Positions 17,801 to 26,597 are shown, counted from the first letter of the stretch. The stretch is DNA of 64,000 nt from Caldora sp965222765 (GCA_965222765.1 CBDCVG010000108.1:248001-312000), one strand, 5' to 3'. The notes: a model not told the origin generated them from the letters alone. Numbers and translations are program-made.

Positions 17801-18982
17801 GCAGGTGTAGATAATCGCTGGACTAGAAGAAAGCACAAATTGTAGCTGCTGTTGAGTTGCTCGTAATTCCTCCTCTGCCAGCTTGCGCTCGGTGATATCT
17901 TCAGCAACTCCAGCAATGCGGTAAACTTCACCCCGTTCGTCTTTAATGGGAAAGGCGCGATCGCAAATCCAGCGAATCTCACCATCAGGTCGGAAAATCC
18001 GATATTCTAAGGTTGTAGATGCTCCGCAGCGCTGTTGCTCAAAGGCAGCAATGACCGATTCTCTATCCTCCGAATAAACTGTGTTGAGCCAGTTATCAGA
18101 TTGAGTATACAAAGCCTCACGAGAATTTCCCCAGATTGAACCATAAGCTGGACTCACATAAAGTAATTCCCTAGTATCCGCAACAACTAGCCAAAAGACT
18201 TCCTGAATACTGTCTGCCATTTGGCGGAAGCGCTCTTCACTCTCCCGCAATGCCGACTCCGCTTGTCGGCGCTCTGTAATATCTCGCACTGAGACAATAT
18301 AAACTAACTCTCCATCCCATTCAGTTTCAGCAACGCTCATTTCGCCAAACCCTAGTTCACCACAAGAGCGAAAAATGCCTAACTCCGCTGTATCACCAAT
18401 TACCATTGGTCTGCCAAACTCGTGGTTGGTTAGTTCTGCTACTGGTCGGTTGAACAGCCTTGCTGCAGCTGGGTTGGCAAAACGCACAATACCAGAGTCA
18501 TCTATAATCAAAATGCCATCGAAAGTACTATTGACGATAGTCTGTAGGGGAATGGGGAATTGAGAATTGAGAATTGAGAATTGAGAATTGTCTCCGCGTC
18601 TGTGCCTCTCGACATCTCCCTTAGTACGAGCATGAGTAATAGTCAAACGCAGAGAATGCTCCAATAGAGGAACACTAAGTTGCTCTTTCACCCAATAATC
18701 AGCAATACCAGTTGGGAGAGCCGCAACACCACCAGCTTGGGTATCGGTAAGTAGAATAATTGGTGCTGGGGCAACTTGCTCTATCCAGGCAGTGAATTCC
18801 CTCAATTGGGAGTCAATTATATAGGCATCATATTTTCCAGAAGCATTTGCTGTTTTTACTATTGCCTCAAAACTTGCCACCCACTTTAGGTCAAATTCAA
18901 ATATCTCCATTTGACCGAGTAGACTGCGAATATGCCAGTAATCTGCTTCTGTTGGAGTAATCAGAAGAACCTGGAAAACCAT
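14891..18982 (-). CDS. Hybrid sensor histidine kinase with four PAS domains, GAF and receiver
   Basis: A 1363-residue cytoplasmic sensor. Order: receiver-like domain (about 1-115); four PAS domains with PAC motifs (about 150-240, 245-370, 375-500, 505-625); GAF (about 640-790); HisKA with NMSHELRTPLNAIL; ATPase domain with NLIGNAIKFT, VEDTGSGI and GTGLGLAIS; receiver with LIFLDMRMPVMDGYE; helical tail. The GAF domain is phytochrome-related; where bilin-binding relatives have Cys-His it reads DCYVGLL, so bilin binding is doubtful. Three in-frame insertions are encoded by intergenic repeats: about 18547-18612 (residues NSQFSILNSQF), 15895-16072 (about 55 residues inside the ATPase domain) and 15303-15410 (inside the receiver). 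It probably forms an operon with the downstream kinase. Confidence 0.85.
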   Translation of the reverse strand: MVFQVLLITPTEADYWHIRSLLGQMEIFEFDLKWVASFEAIVKTANASGKYDAYIIDSQLREFTAWIEQVAPAPIILLTDTQAGGVAALPTGIADYWVKEQLSVPLLEHSLRLTITHARTKGDVERHRRGDNSQFSILNSQFPIPLQTIVNSTFDGILIIDDSGIVRFANPAAARLFNRPVAELTNHEFGRPMVIGDTAELGIFRSCGELGFGEMSVAETEWDGELVYIVSVRDITERRQAESALRESEERFRQMADSIQEVFWLVVADTRELLYVSPAYGSIWGNSREALYTQSDNWLNTVYSEDRESVIAAFEQQRCGASTTLEYRIFRPDGEIRWICDRAFPIKDERGEVYRIAGVAEDITERKLAEEELRATQQQLQFVLSSSPAIIYTCQTEGDFACTFVSENIKEILGYNPQELLTNPKFWVQRLHSEDAPEILGNLSPLFEQGHHIHEYRFLQQDGTYRWLRDELKLLKDEDGRPLECIGSMIDITSRKLAEEELQATQQRLQYLVSSSPAIIYSCEPVGYYSITFISENVREILGYSPEEILADPLFWIDRMHQEDLVIFANLSPLYDSGHYSNEYRFQHQDGTYFWLRDEVKLIRDETGNPLECIGYLIDISERKRAEEALRQQMQRERLLAQITQDIQRSLNLEEILNTTVTKVRQFLQTDRVIIYRFEADWSGIVTVESVSINWQPILGRRILDACLTVETCIQPYTKGRIQAVDDIYNAGLADCYVGLLTQFQVRANLVVPILQGEQLWGLLVAHHCACPRPWQMFEIELLQQLATKVGIAIQRAEFYRQLEMELAERRQTHQALQQAKETADTANRAKSQFLANMSHELRTPLNAILGFTQLMLRSTAIVPEHRQHLAIVNRSGEHLLSLINDILDLSKIEAGRITLNIESFDLFQLLNSLQDMFQLKAQSKGLQLIFEQTPDVPQYLQTDQQKLRSTLINLIGNAIKFTQEGCVTLRVSRGDREIGRWGDAGMRGRGDAEMGSWRAGEAEGEISNSQFSISKQQITNNQQQTTIHFEVEDTGSGIAPEEIDTLFEAFVQTKTGHKFTEGTGLGLAISQHFVQLMGGNIVVSSTLSSGSIFQFDILCHLSCTVDVPTPQPNRRVIGLEPNQPKYRILVVEDQWTNRQLLVKLLEPLGFEVREAANGQEGVNLWHSWKPHLIFLDMRMPVMDGYETIRQIRAEESERWGDGEIRETFPIPKQRTTNNKQQTTNTIIIALTASAFESQRSFILESGCDDFIAKPWQETVLLEKISFHLRVRYLYNQLEPTSSTKSEAIQQKLISEDLTIMSAEWIRQLHIAGLSARAKQIRELIEQIPKENVALIQALSYMINHLDFEQIVDLTDGEGLGKM

Positions 18983-19060
18983 TATGTAGGGATGAAGTAC
19001 GTAAATGTGAGGTATGAATTATTGACACTCTGCGCTCTCTCTGAGACGCAGATTCTTGCC

Positions 19061-20338
19061 TCAGATAAGCCAAATCCTAATCCGATTGGGCGCTGTCAAG
19101 ACGCCTCTAGTAAGTCCGCTTAGATCGAGTCGAAGCTTTCCCTTTACTTTGCAAAGAATATTTGCTGCACCGTTACAGTCGGCATTGATATAACCTGCAT
19201 GTGCAGTGCGGAACAATCCACGTTTTACCCGTCTACCTGATGACTTCCATTCGTTGGGTTTTTCACCATATTTTGGAAGTTCATCATTGTCTATAAAACT
19301 TGCTTTTGACGTATAAGACTCTTCAGTCTCTTCAAACTGAATACCATACTGTTCAGATAGTTGAGCAATTCTATCTTTCAGTTTTGCTGTAGGGACACAG
19401 ACGAATTTCTGATTCGTTTTCTTCCCCATATTGGCGCTATCTTTTTGCCTTTTATTCCATCCAAATACAATTAACCCGATATTGTTTTTTAGGCAGTGGT
19501 TTACAACAATTCGAGCAGCTTTATTCACAGCATCGCGCATCTGACGATTGCGTTTCTCGGTGATTTGCGCCAAAGTTCTAGACCAGAATCCTTGAGGCTT
19601 CCCGTCTTTCATTGTTGAGACTTGCTTGTTATACCATTGGTTCAAGGCTTTAAGTTCCTTGCCATCCACAATAAAGCTAGTGCCGATATTACTAACGCAG
19701 GTTAGCCAGTTGTTTAGACCAGGGTCTAATCCGAGTGCTTTAGATGGGTCTAGCCGATAGGACTCTGTTTGCATTGGATAGACAAATTCAGCATAGAACG
19801 CGCCATTTCTAGGCAAGATGCGAACTTCTCTAACTGTTTTCCAATCCAGGTTAGATGGCATTGGCAAGAAGAATTCACTGATGCCAAACCACGCCTTTAC
19901 TTGCTTGCCTAGCGGGAATCGAATCATTCCATCATTGAGCTTTAACCATCGTTTCGGATAGGTAAGAGTAAACAATCCTCCTGATTTGCGATACTTTGGC
20001 GGTTTTGGTTTTGGGTGTAAATTACCCTTCTTTGCTTGTCTAAGCAGTTTTTTAAATGACTTGAAGGCCTCACCTACATTTAAGCAAGTTTGTTGCATCG
20101 AAGAAGCATAACCAGCCTTGAAGTGACGATTTAACTTCATTTCAGAAGTTAAATCAAACCCAGTGACAATCTTGCCAGTCTTAAACCATATTTGACGTGC
20201 ATAATAGACCGTACAGTTATACAAGTTGTTTGATTCAGAGCAAAGATATTCAAGAATTGCCTGAGTTTCTCTATCTGACTTGATTAGAACCTGCTGGCAT
20301 CCGAACAATTGAATCACCTCCTCGATTGATATAGTCAT
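19061..20338 (-). CDS. tnpB: TnpB-type RNA-guided nuclease of IS200/IS605
   Basis: A 425-residue TnpB. The helical N-terminal domain has ESNNLYNCTVYYARQ. RuvC residues are visible as D in GLDPGLNNWL (about 224), E in FEETEESYTSKASF (about 341) and D in INADCNGAANI (about 389), so the nuclease looks intact. The zinc-ribbon CxxC pairs of most TnpB proteins are missing: the region reads SYTSKASFIDNDELPKYG to KRGLFRTAHAG without cysteines, a known cyanobacterial subgroup. The omega-RNA would be expected to overlap the 3' end and the right-end hairpin at 19030-19051. No partner transposase gene is complete. Confidence 0.9.
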   Translation of the reverse strand: MTISIEEVIQLFGCQQVLIKSDRETQAILEYLCSESNNLYNCTVYYARQIWFKTGKIVTGFDLTSEMKLNRHFKAGYASSMQQTCLNVGEAFKSFKKLLRQAKKGNLHPKPKPPKYRKSGGLFTLTYPKRWLKLNDGMIRFPLGKQVKAWFGISEFFLPMPSNLDWKTVREVRILPRNGAFYAEFVYPMQTESYRLDPSKALGLDPGLNNWLTCVSNIGTSFIVDGKELKALNQWYNKQVSTMKDGKPQGFWSRTLAQITEKRNRQMRDAVNKAARIVVNHCLKNNIGLIVFGWNKRQKDSANMGKKTNQKFVCVPTAKLKDRIAQLSEQYGIQFEETEESYTSKASFIDNDELPKYGEKPNEWKSSGRRVKRGLFRTAHAGYINADCNGAANILCKVKGKLRLDLSGLTRGVLTAPNRIRIWLI

Positions 20339-20423
20339 TCCAGTTTAGACTGATACAAACTTTTTGGTGTAAATCTTGCTGTAAAAGGTTTTTGACGGAA
20401 AAAGTGTTTCATTCTTATGTGAA

Positions 20424-20597
20424 ATGACTATAAGAGCTTTTAAGGGACGCAGTTCTAGATTACTAAGAGATGAGTTTCCCCATCTCAAAAAACTTCCTTC
20501 ACTTTGGACTAGAAGCTATTTCTATGACACATCAGGAAAAGTCAGTACATCTCATGTAATGGCGTACATTAACGACCCACATCATGCGCGACACTAG
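20424..20597 (+). pseudogene. IS200-type Y1 transposase, C-terminal remnant
   Basis: This is the last 57 codons of a Y1 (HUH) transposase: KGRSSRLLRDEFPHL, LPSLWTRSYFYDTSGKVS and AYIND, which holds the catalytic-Tyr position. The stop is TAG at 20595-20597. The HUH motif and the first two thirds are missing. It is divergent to tnpB. Too short to be functional. Confidence 0.8.
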
Positions 20598-20930
20598 GAA
20601 CACGGCGGCTAAAGCTGCACTGTCGCTTTTCCGCCCCGACTTGAAAGATCGGGGCTGCCAAGCTCTGGTTATTTACGTGTATTTCATCCATTTGAGAACC
20701 GCCATATTGACACTCCCTGCTCTTGCATAGACAGGGTTTTCAATGGCGTCAATAATAACTCACTTCCACTGGGAATTGGAAAGAAGATGTAGCTATATTA
20801 TCCTTTTTATCTCCCTTGTCTCCGCCAGCTTCCCCAGCTCCCCATTTCCCCATCTCCCTATACTCCCCACACTTCCCCGTCCCCCTGTCCCGTATGATGA
20901 AAAAAGCAACCGGAGCATTAACACAGAGGC

Positions 20931-21794
20931 ATGGGAACTATTTGGGAACTAGACTTTTACTCGCGCCCGATTTTGGATGAAAATCAGAAAAAGATTTGGG
21001 AAGTCTTAATATGTGAGAGTCCTTTGACTCCAAATCAATCAACAGATAATCTGTTTCAATACGCCAAGTTTTGTCCCAATCAACAAGTCAATTCCATTTG
21101 GTTGCAAGAAGCAATAACCGAAGCGATCGCTCAAAGCCAACAGCGTCCAGAAAAAATTCGCTTCTTTCGACGTCAGATGAGCAACATGATTACCAAAGCC
21201 TGTCAAGAACTAGATATTCCAGCTCAGGCTAGTCGCCGTACCTATACCCTAGAAAAGTGGTTGCAACAAAGGATGAAGGACTTTTATCCTCATCAACCTG
21301 AATATCAAGCCGACGCTGCTGCTTCTGGATTTGTCCGCTATCAATCCCAGACACCTCAACTGTTACCAGATGCCTTACAGTACGATCAGTGGGCATTTGT
21401 TAGTTTAGAAGCAGAAGCATTTGCAGAAATGGACGAGTGGGAAATCGAATTTGGAGAAGCCTTCCCCTTGTTAATGATGAAACTTGCTCCCGACACTCGG
21501 ATTCCTGGCATCATTATCTTTTCTGCTAGAGCAACACCTCTAGCTGGTTGGATGTCAGGTTTAGAGTTGGCTTTTGTACAATTTGACAGTGGCAAGCCTC
21601 CCAGAATGTTGCTGGAAACCGGTGCTAGTGACAGCTGGATTTTGGCTACTATCAAGGATGCTCAAACTACGGCAGAAGCCAAAGGCTTTGAGTTAGCTAA
21701 AGAGAAAGCCCAGCAAGTACATTTTCTCGCCGTGCAGTCAACTCCCACCTCTGAAGCTTTTGCTGGATTTTGGCTATTGCAACAGGTGAAGTAA
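20931..21794 (+). CDS. Tab2/Atab2 family RNA-binding protein (DUF1092)
   Basis: A 287-residue protein of the Tab2/Atab2 family. In algae and plants it is needed for translation of the photosystem I psaB mRNA. Typical segments are IWELDFYSRPILDENQKKIW at the N-terminus, IRFFRRQMSNMITKACQEL, LPDALQYDQWAFVSL and the C-terminal AFAGFWLLQQV. Start GTG/ATG: 20931 (ATGGGAACTATTTGGGAAC) gives the family's usual N-terminus. Length is normal. It is followed 117 bases later by a TldD/PmbA gene on the same strand, after a repeat array. Confidence 0.9.
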   Translation: MGTIWELDFYSRPILDENQKKIWEVLICESPLTPNQSTDNLFQYAKFCPNQQVNSIWLQEAITEAIAQSQQRPEKIRFFRRQMSNMITKACQELDIPAQASRRTYTLEKWLQQRMKDFYPHQPEYQADAAASGFVRYQSQTPQLLPDALQYDQWAFVSLEAEAFAEMDEWEIEFGEAFPLLMMKLAPDTRIPGIIIFSARATPLAGWMSGLELAFVQFDSGKPPRMLLETGASDSWILATIKDAQTTAEAKGFELAKEKAQQVHFLAVQSTPTSEAFAGFWLLQQVK

Positions 21795-21837
21795 AACTTT
21801 TGCATGTTATTGCTTATTATTTGTTGGTTATCGGCTT

Positions 21838-21911
21838 GCCCACAAACAACAAACAACAAATAACAAATGACAAATAACAAATAACAAATGACAAATAACC
21901 AATAACCAATC
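21838..21911. repeat. CAAATAA/CAAATGA tandem repeat
   Basis: About nine units of seven bases (CAAACAA, CAAATAA, CAAATGA, CCAATAA) run up to the start codon at 21912. The same class appears reversed at 23213-23255, at 23300-23326, and just before recF at 61150-61193. It repeatedly abuts start codons. Confidence 0.85.
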
Positions 21912-23213
21912 ATGAGTTTTAAGGATTTGCCACAAGCTCAACAGCTCTTAGAGCTAGCCACTCAATCAGGAGCGCAATATGCTGAAGTTTATCAGTCGCG
22001 ATCGCGCTCTCAACCTGTATTTTTTGAAGCGAATCGACTCAAACAGCTTGAAAGTACTCAATCGGAAGGGATAGCGCTACGGTTATGGTGCGAGGGACGT
22101 CCAGGATTGGCAGTTGCCTATGGAGCAGTGAAACCGCAGGATTTAGTAGACAGAGCGATGGTGATTTGTCAGTTTAATGAACCAGAACCTGTGGAACTTG
22201 CAGTTGCTAGGAAGGAAGACTATCCTGATTTAGGAGATAGTGTGCCTGTAGAAAAGTTAATAGCAACAGGTAAAGAAGCGATCGCTCAGATTCGTGATGC
22301 CTACCCAGAAGTTCTATGTGAAGCGCAGTTGGAATGTGAATCAGAAACTACGCGCCTGATTAACTCTCGAGGGTTAGATTGCCATTATACTGATACGACC
22401 CTTAGTTGTTCGCTAGATGTACAGTGGGTGCGGGGAGATGACTTTTTATCAGTTTACGATGGTCAAACTCAACGGAATAGTCTGACAAGTGAGAAAATAG
22501 TGCAAAATATTCTACAACGTCTGAGCTGGGCAACTGAAAACATTCCTCTACCTACAGGTCGGATGCCTATTTTACTGACAGCGAAGGCAGCTGATTTGCT
22601 GTGGGATACTGTGCAGGTGGCTTTGAATGGCAAACGGGTAGTAGAAGGAACCTCACCTTGGAGTGAATACCTTAGTCAATCGGTAATGTCCGATGAGCTT
22701 ACCCTTTCTCAGCAACCGGATATTGGTCCTTACAGCTGTCCTTTTGACGATGAAGGCACTCCCACCCAAACCCTATTACTGATTAGGGAAGGGATATTGC
22801 AACAATTTTATAGCGATCGCACTACTGGTAGATTGCTTGGTACTGGCACTACTGGTAACGGCTTTCGTCCTAGCATGGGTAGCTATCCGACTCCTGGTTT
22901 GGTTAACTTGCTAATTCAACCAGGTAAGGGTTCGTTGGCTGAATTAATCGGACAGCTGGATGAAGGACTAGTGATAGACCAAATGTTGGGAGATGGTGCT
23001 GGAATATCGGGGGACTTTTCGGTTAACGTTGAACTAGGCTATCGGGTACAGAAAGGCAAAATTACAGGTCGAGTTAAAGACACTATGGTTGCTGGTAATG
23101 TCTACACTGCCCTTAAACAGTTAGTGGCACTAGGTAATGATGCTGATTGGAATGGACCTTGTTACACCCCTTCCCTAATTTTGGAAGGATTGTTTGTAAC
23201 ATCTAGTGAGTAG
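21912..23213 (+). CDS. TldD/PmbA family protease-like protein
   Basis: A 433-residue member of the TldD/PmbA (U62) family, which in E. coli forms a heterodimeric metallopeptidase involved in microcin maturation and CcdA degradation. Segments include AEVYQSRSRSQPVFFEANRLKQ at the N-terminus, LECESETTRLINSRGLDCHY, FDDEGTPTQTLLLIREG, the GNGFRPSMGSYPTPGLVNL core, and LEGLFVTSSE at the end. The HExxxH motif of TldD is not seen, so this is the PmbA-like, non-metal-binding type. The whole length is present. Confidence 0.85.
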   Translation: MSFKDLPQAQQLLELATQSGAQYAEVYQSRSRSQPVFFEANRLKQLESTQSEGIALRLWCEGRPGLAVAYGAVKPQDLVDRAMVICQFNEPEPVELAVARKEDYPDLGDSVPVEKLIATGKEAIAQIRDAYPEVLCEAQLECESETTRLINSRGLDCHYTDTTLSCSLDVQWVRGDDFLSVYDGQTQRNSLTSEKIVQNILQRLSWATENIPLPTGRMPILLTAKAADLLWDTVQVALNGKRVVEGTSPWSEYLSQSVMSDELTLSQQPDIGPYSCPFDDEGTPTQTLLLIREGILQQFYSDRTTGRLLGTGTTGNGFRPSMGSYPTPGLVNLLIQPGKGSLAELIGQLDEGLVIDQMLGDGAGISGDFSVNVELGYRVQKGKITGRVKDTMVAGNVYTALKQLVALGNDADWNGPCYTPSLILEGLFVTSSE

Positions 23214-23326
23214 TTGTTTGTTATTTGTTGTTTGTTGTTTGTTATTTGTTGTTAAAGAAGCATTCCACCTTAACAAAAATATTGACAACAGAGGTCATTT
23301 GACCAATAACTAATAACTAATAACCA

Positions 23327-26215
23327 ATGCTAAATTATCTTCGCCAATGGCTAATACCCAGGCGACGCCTTGCAATTAGCTCTGCCACTGCAAAAAGCGC
23401 GCTCGCTGAAGCCTGTTTGATTGGTGTAGTATCAGGACTATCAGCCGTCTTACTTAAGCAAAGTGTCAATTGGTTAGGATCCTGGCGAGTTCACGCTTCT
23501 GAAGTACTACCTGCCATTTTAGCTTTACCTGCTTTTGGGTTCTCTTTAGGACTACTATGTGGGTTGATTATTGAGAATTTGGCAGTAGAAGCAACCGGTA
23601 GTGGTGTTCCTCAAATTAAAGGTGCTCTTGCCCAATTTCCCATTGTCCTTAATTTAAGGATAGCTCTGATCAAATTGCTGAGCAGTATTTTGTCCATGGC
23701 AGCTGGGTTAACTTTGGGAAGACAAGGACCAACTGTACATATTGGAGCAGCTTTGGCAGCTCAATTCAGTCGTTGGGTGCCTACCTCTCCAGAACACCGC
23801 CGTCAGATGATTGCCGCTGGTGCTGGTGCTGGTTTAGCTGCTGGTTTTAATGCTCCTCTTGCCGGGATTATGTTCATCCTGGAAGAATTACTAAAGGATC
23901 TGTCTCAACTGACTCTGGCGACGGCAATTCTAGCGTGCTTTATCGGTGCTGTCATCTCACGGTTATTGGGTGGACGCAGTCTGGATCTTAACTTGGAACA
24001 AGTTGCCCTTTCTAACAGTAGCTTCACCGCAGTGGAGATTCCTTTCTATTTATTATTGGGTATCTTGGCTGGGTTACTAGGAGCTGTATTTCATCAGGGA
24101 ATTCTTGCTATTCTTAACCTTTTCCGAGGCTTGAGGCTCAGTTTGCCACTGAAAATTGGTTTAGCAGCTATGATTTGCGGCTGCGTGGTGGCTCTACTAC
24201 CTCCAGATTTCCGCAACAACAGTGGTTTGCGGGAGTTTCTCATTACAGGAGATGCCACTTGGGAATTTACTAGCCTTGCTTTTGTTGCCTACTTTCTTCT
24301 CACCCTGGTTTCCTATGGTTCTGGTGCACCAGGAGGTCTGTTTCATCCTTCTTTGGTATTAGGTGCTGCTCTGGGTTACTTGGTTGGGATAGGTGAGTTT
24401 CAGCTACTGGGAATGGATAATACCACTACCTATGCTTTGGTAGGGATGGGAGCATTTTTTAGCGCTGTCTCCAAAGTCCCAATTACGGCAATTGTGATTG
24501 TATTTGAGATGACAACGGACTTCAATCTGGTGTTGCCTTTAATGATCACTTCCGTGGTTTCCTACTTACTTGCCAATAAGTTGGCAAAAGGTTCCCTTTA
24601 TCAGCAGCTCTTGGAGTGGAGGGGTTATACTTTGCCAACTTTAACACCAGAAGAGGGTTCATTGAGGGGATTAACTGCATCAGATTTGATGCAGCGACGA
24701 GTAGAAACCCTGCCGAGTCAAATGAATTTAAAAGAAGCAGTGCAGGCTTTTAGTAACTCCCATCATCGTGGCTTTCCAGTAGTAGAGAATGAACAGTTGG
24801 TGGGTATCATCACTCAAACAGATCTTGCTGAGGCACTCCAGATGAAGACTGGAGATTGGGGACTAAGGACTGAGGAAGAAAAACTCGAAGCAGGAAAATT
24901 TGTGCCAAACAATCTTGCTGAACTCTTGGAAGAGACTGAAGTTCACCGACTTGCTTTGGCAGAACAGAGTGATACTTTGAATTCTAAAGAGAATGGTTCA
25001 CAACCACTAACAGAAAATTTTCAGACTAGGACAAGTGAGTGGCACAAATCAACCTTCAGCAAATCTTCCAACTCTAATGCCTGGTGGAGGCAAGTAACTC
25101 TAGCAGAAATTATGACCCCAAGACCAGTAACAGTCAAACCTACTGATTCTTTAAGTCATGTTCTCTATCTGCTCAACCGTTATCAATTGAGTAGGTTGCC
25201 AGTGACCGAAGAAGATAAGTTAGTAGGAATTATCACCCGTGCCGATATTATTCGTGCCGAAGCTGACAAACTCAGCGGTGAAACTAATCAGGTCGGGTTA
25301 GCCACTGAGCCTAGTTATATAGTCTATCAAACTCGTGCTCCTGCGGTTGGAAAAGGACGTCTTTTAGTTCCCTTGGCGACACCTGAAACGGCACGAGTGT
25401 TGTTGCGTCTAGCTGCTGCTGTTGCTCGCGATCGCCAGTATGAATTAGAATGCCTGCAAATTATTACTATTCCCCGTACTCAGAATCCCAGTCAAACTCC
25501 AGTAAATACGACTAATAATCGTCGCTTGCTCCGTCAGGCAGAGAAGTTAGGACGAAAATGGCGGATTCCTGTCCATACCCAAGTTCGGGTATCTCATGAT
25601 GTAGCTCAAGCAATTCTTGAAACGATTAAGGAGCGACACATCAGTATGATTTTTATGGATTGGCAAGGGGAACCAACTAATAGTCCCACTCACATCTTTG
25701 GCAATGTTGTAGATACCTTAATTAGACAAGCTCCCTGCGATCTGGTGTTGGTAAAATTGGGACACAAGGAAGAGGTAATGGCTGATGGTACAATTGTTGC
25801 CTCTTGTACCTTACCTTTAGCTTGGCAACGTTGGCTAGTACCAATCGCTGGAGGACCCAACTCTCAGTTGGCGCTACAACTGATACCAGCTTTCACTACT
25901 TTTTCCTTTGCACCCCAAATTAATTTAGCTCAAGTTTTTCCCCCCTCTGACTCAGAACCTGATATTACCCTTTTGCAACGAGCAGCCTCTTTCCTGGAAG
26001 AAAAACTAAATTATCGAGTACCAGCGATTCCGATTCGTGCTTATTCTGTTTCTGAAGCTTTAATTAATTTCGCTACTAGCCAACGGTGTGATCTAATTAT
26101 CTTGGGAGCCAGTCGAGAAGGACTATTGCAGCAAGCGATTCATGGCAATATTCCCGAAGCGATCGCACGGGGGGTAGGTAGTACAGTGATTCTGGTACGT
26201 AAGGCTCCGGAGTAG
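23327..26215 (+). CDS. ClC chloride channel/antiporter with CBS pair and USP domains
   Basis: A 962-residue protein. The ClC membrane domain (about residues 20-425) shows the anion-binding signatures GSGVPQIKGAL, GRQGPTVHIG and GAPGGLFHPSLVLGA. Two CBS domains follow (about 450-510 and 595-655), then a universal stress protein region with two repeats (about 680-960), ending ILGASREGLLQQAIHG. The gating position, usually GREGP, is GRQGP (about residue 130), a Glu-to-Gln difference. The internal proton-path Glu region (ILEELLKD) is present. Between the CBS domains, TGDWGLRTEEEK is encoded by DNA resembling an intergenic repeat. CBS and USP modules suggest adenine nucleotide control. Confidence 0.9.
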   Translation: MLNYLRQWLIPRRRLAISSATAKSALAEACLIGVVSGLSAVLLKQSVNWLGSWRVHASEVLPAILALPAFGFSLGLLCGLIIENLAVEATGSGVPQIKGALAQFPIVLNLRIALIKLLSSILSMAAGLTLGRQGPTVHIGAALAAQFSRWVPTSPEHRRQMIAAGAGAGLAAGFNAPLAGIMFILEELLKDLSQLTLATAILACFIGAVISRLLGGRSLDLNLEQVALSNSSFTAVEIPFYLLLGILAGLLGAVFHQGILAILNLFRGLRLSLPLKIGLAAMICGCVVALLPPDFRNNSGLREFLITGDATWEFTSLAFVAYFLLTLVSYGSGAPGGLFHPSLVLGAALGYLVGIGEFQLLGMDNTTTYALVGMGAFFSAVSKVPITAIVIVFEMTTDFNLVLPLMITSVVSYLLANKLAKGSLYQQLLEWRGYTLPTLTPEEGSLRGLTASDLMQRRVETLPSQMNLKEAVQAFSNSHHRGFPVVENEQLVGIITQTDLAEALQMKTGDWGLRTEEEKLEAGKFVPNNLAELLEETEVHRLALAEQSDTLNSKENGSQPLTENFQTRTSEWHKSTFSKSSNSNAWWRQVTLAEIMTPRPVTVKPTDSLSHVLYLLNRYQLSRLPVTEEDKLVGIITRADIIRAEADKLSGETNQVGLATEPSYIVYQTRAPAVGKGRLLVPLATPETARVLLRLAAAVARDRQYELECLQIITIPRTQNPSQTPVNTTNNRRLLRQAEKLGRKWRIPVHTQVRVSHDVAQAILETIKERHISMIFMDWQGEPTNSPTHIFGNVVDTLIRQAPCDLVLVKLGHKEEVMADGTIVASCTLPLAWQRWLVPIAGGPNSQLALQLIPAFTTFSFAPQINLAQVFPPSDSEPDITLLQRAASFLEEKLNYRVPAIPIRAYSVSEALINFATSQRCDLIILGASREGLLQQAIHGNIPEAIARGVGSTVILVRKAPE

Positions 26216-26261
26216 TGTTTGAAACTAAATCCGGGTAATTACCCTCTTGTGACAAATCTCG

Positions 26262-26597
26262 TTACCCAGTTGCAAATTCAGTATGCTTTCGAGCATAGGG
26301 AGCCTGAAACGCCAAGACAATATCTTGCTTCGGTACACCTAGTGAGACTAGCTCATTAGCAACTCCAACTTCAGTCCCATCATATTGAATCCAAATTTTG
26401 TCATCTTTAATATCAATATGGATCAGACAACCATATATTCGACGATACTGATACCAACCAGATGAGAGTAGCAGATAGTGATCTTCTTTCTCATCAAACA
26501 GTGTGTACTCTTCTACATCACCATAAGCAGATTTATACTGATTATGTTCAGTTAAAATCTGTTGAACCAGTTGCCGATAATGAGTTAATTTTTCCAT
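26262..26597 (-). CDS. xisI: XisI family protein
   Basis: A 111-residue XisI protein, one of two factors that control excision of the fdxN element in heterocystous Nostoc/Anabaena. The family is common outside that element. Typical blocks are MEKLTHYRQLVQQILTEHNQ, DHYLLLSSGWYQYRRIYGCL, HIDIKDDKIWIQYDGTE, and LGVPKQDIVLAFQAP. Its start overlaps the end of xisH by 13 bases, showing translational coupling. No element boundary or site-specific recombinase is seen nearby, so this is a free-standing pair. Confidence 0.9.
   Translation of the reverse strand: MEKLTHYRQLVQQILTEHNQYKSAYGDVEEYTLFDEKEDHYLLLSSGWYQYRRIYGCLIHIDIKDDKIWIQYDGTEVGVANELVSLGVPKQDIVLAFQAPYARKHTEFATG

Larger units (their letters stand above)
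19021..20740. mobile_element. IS200/IS605 family element with tnpB and a tnpA remnant
   Basis: The ends share ATTGACACTC in the same orientation (19021-19030 and 20706-20715), each followed by a small hairpin: CTGCG/CGCAG at 19030-19051 and CCCTG/CAGGG at 20715-20736. Same-orientation end hairpins without inverted repeats are the hallmark of IS200/IS605. A further stem, GCCCCGA/TCGGGGC, lies at 20633-20655. tnpB (minus) and the tnpA fragment (plus) diverge, as in IS605, but most of tnpA is deleted, so movement would need a transposase in trans. Exact boundaries are approximate. Confidence 0.75.

Noticed and set aside
20743..20952. 69-codon plus-strand open frame before Tab2
   Set aside because: It begins in the IS200/IS605 end, runs through CTCCCCA repeats and overlaps the real Tab2 start.
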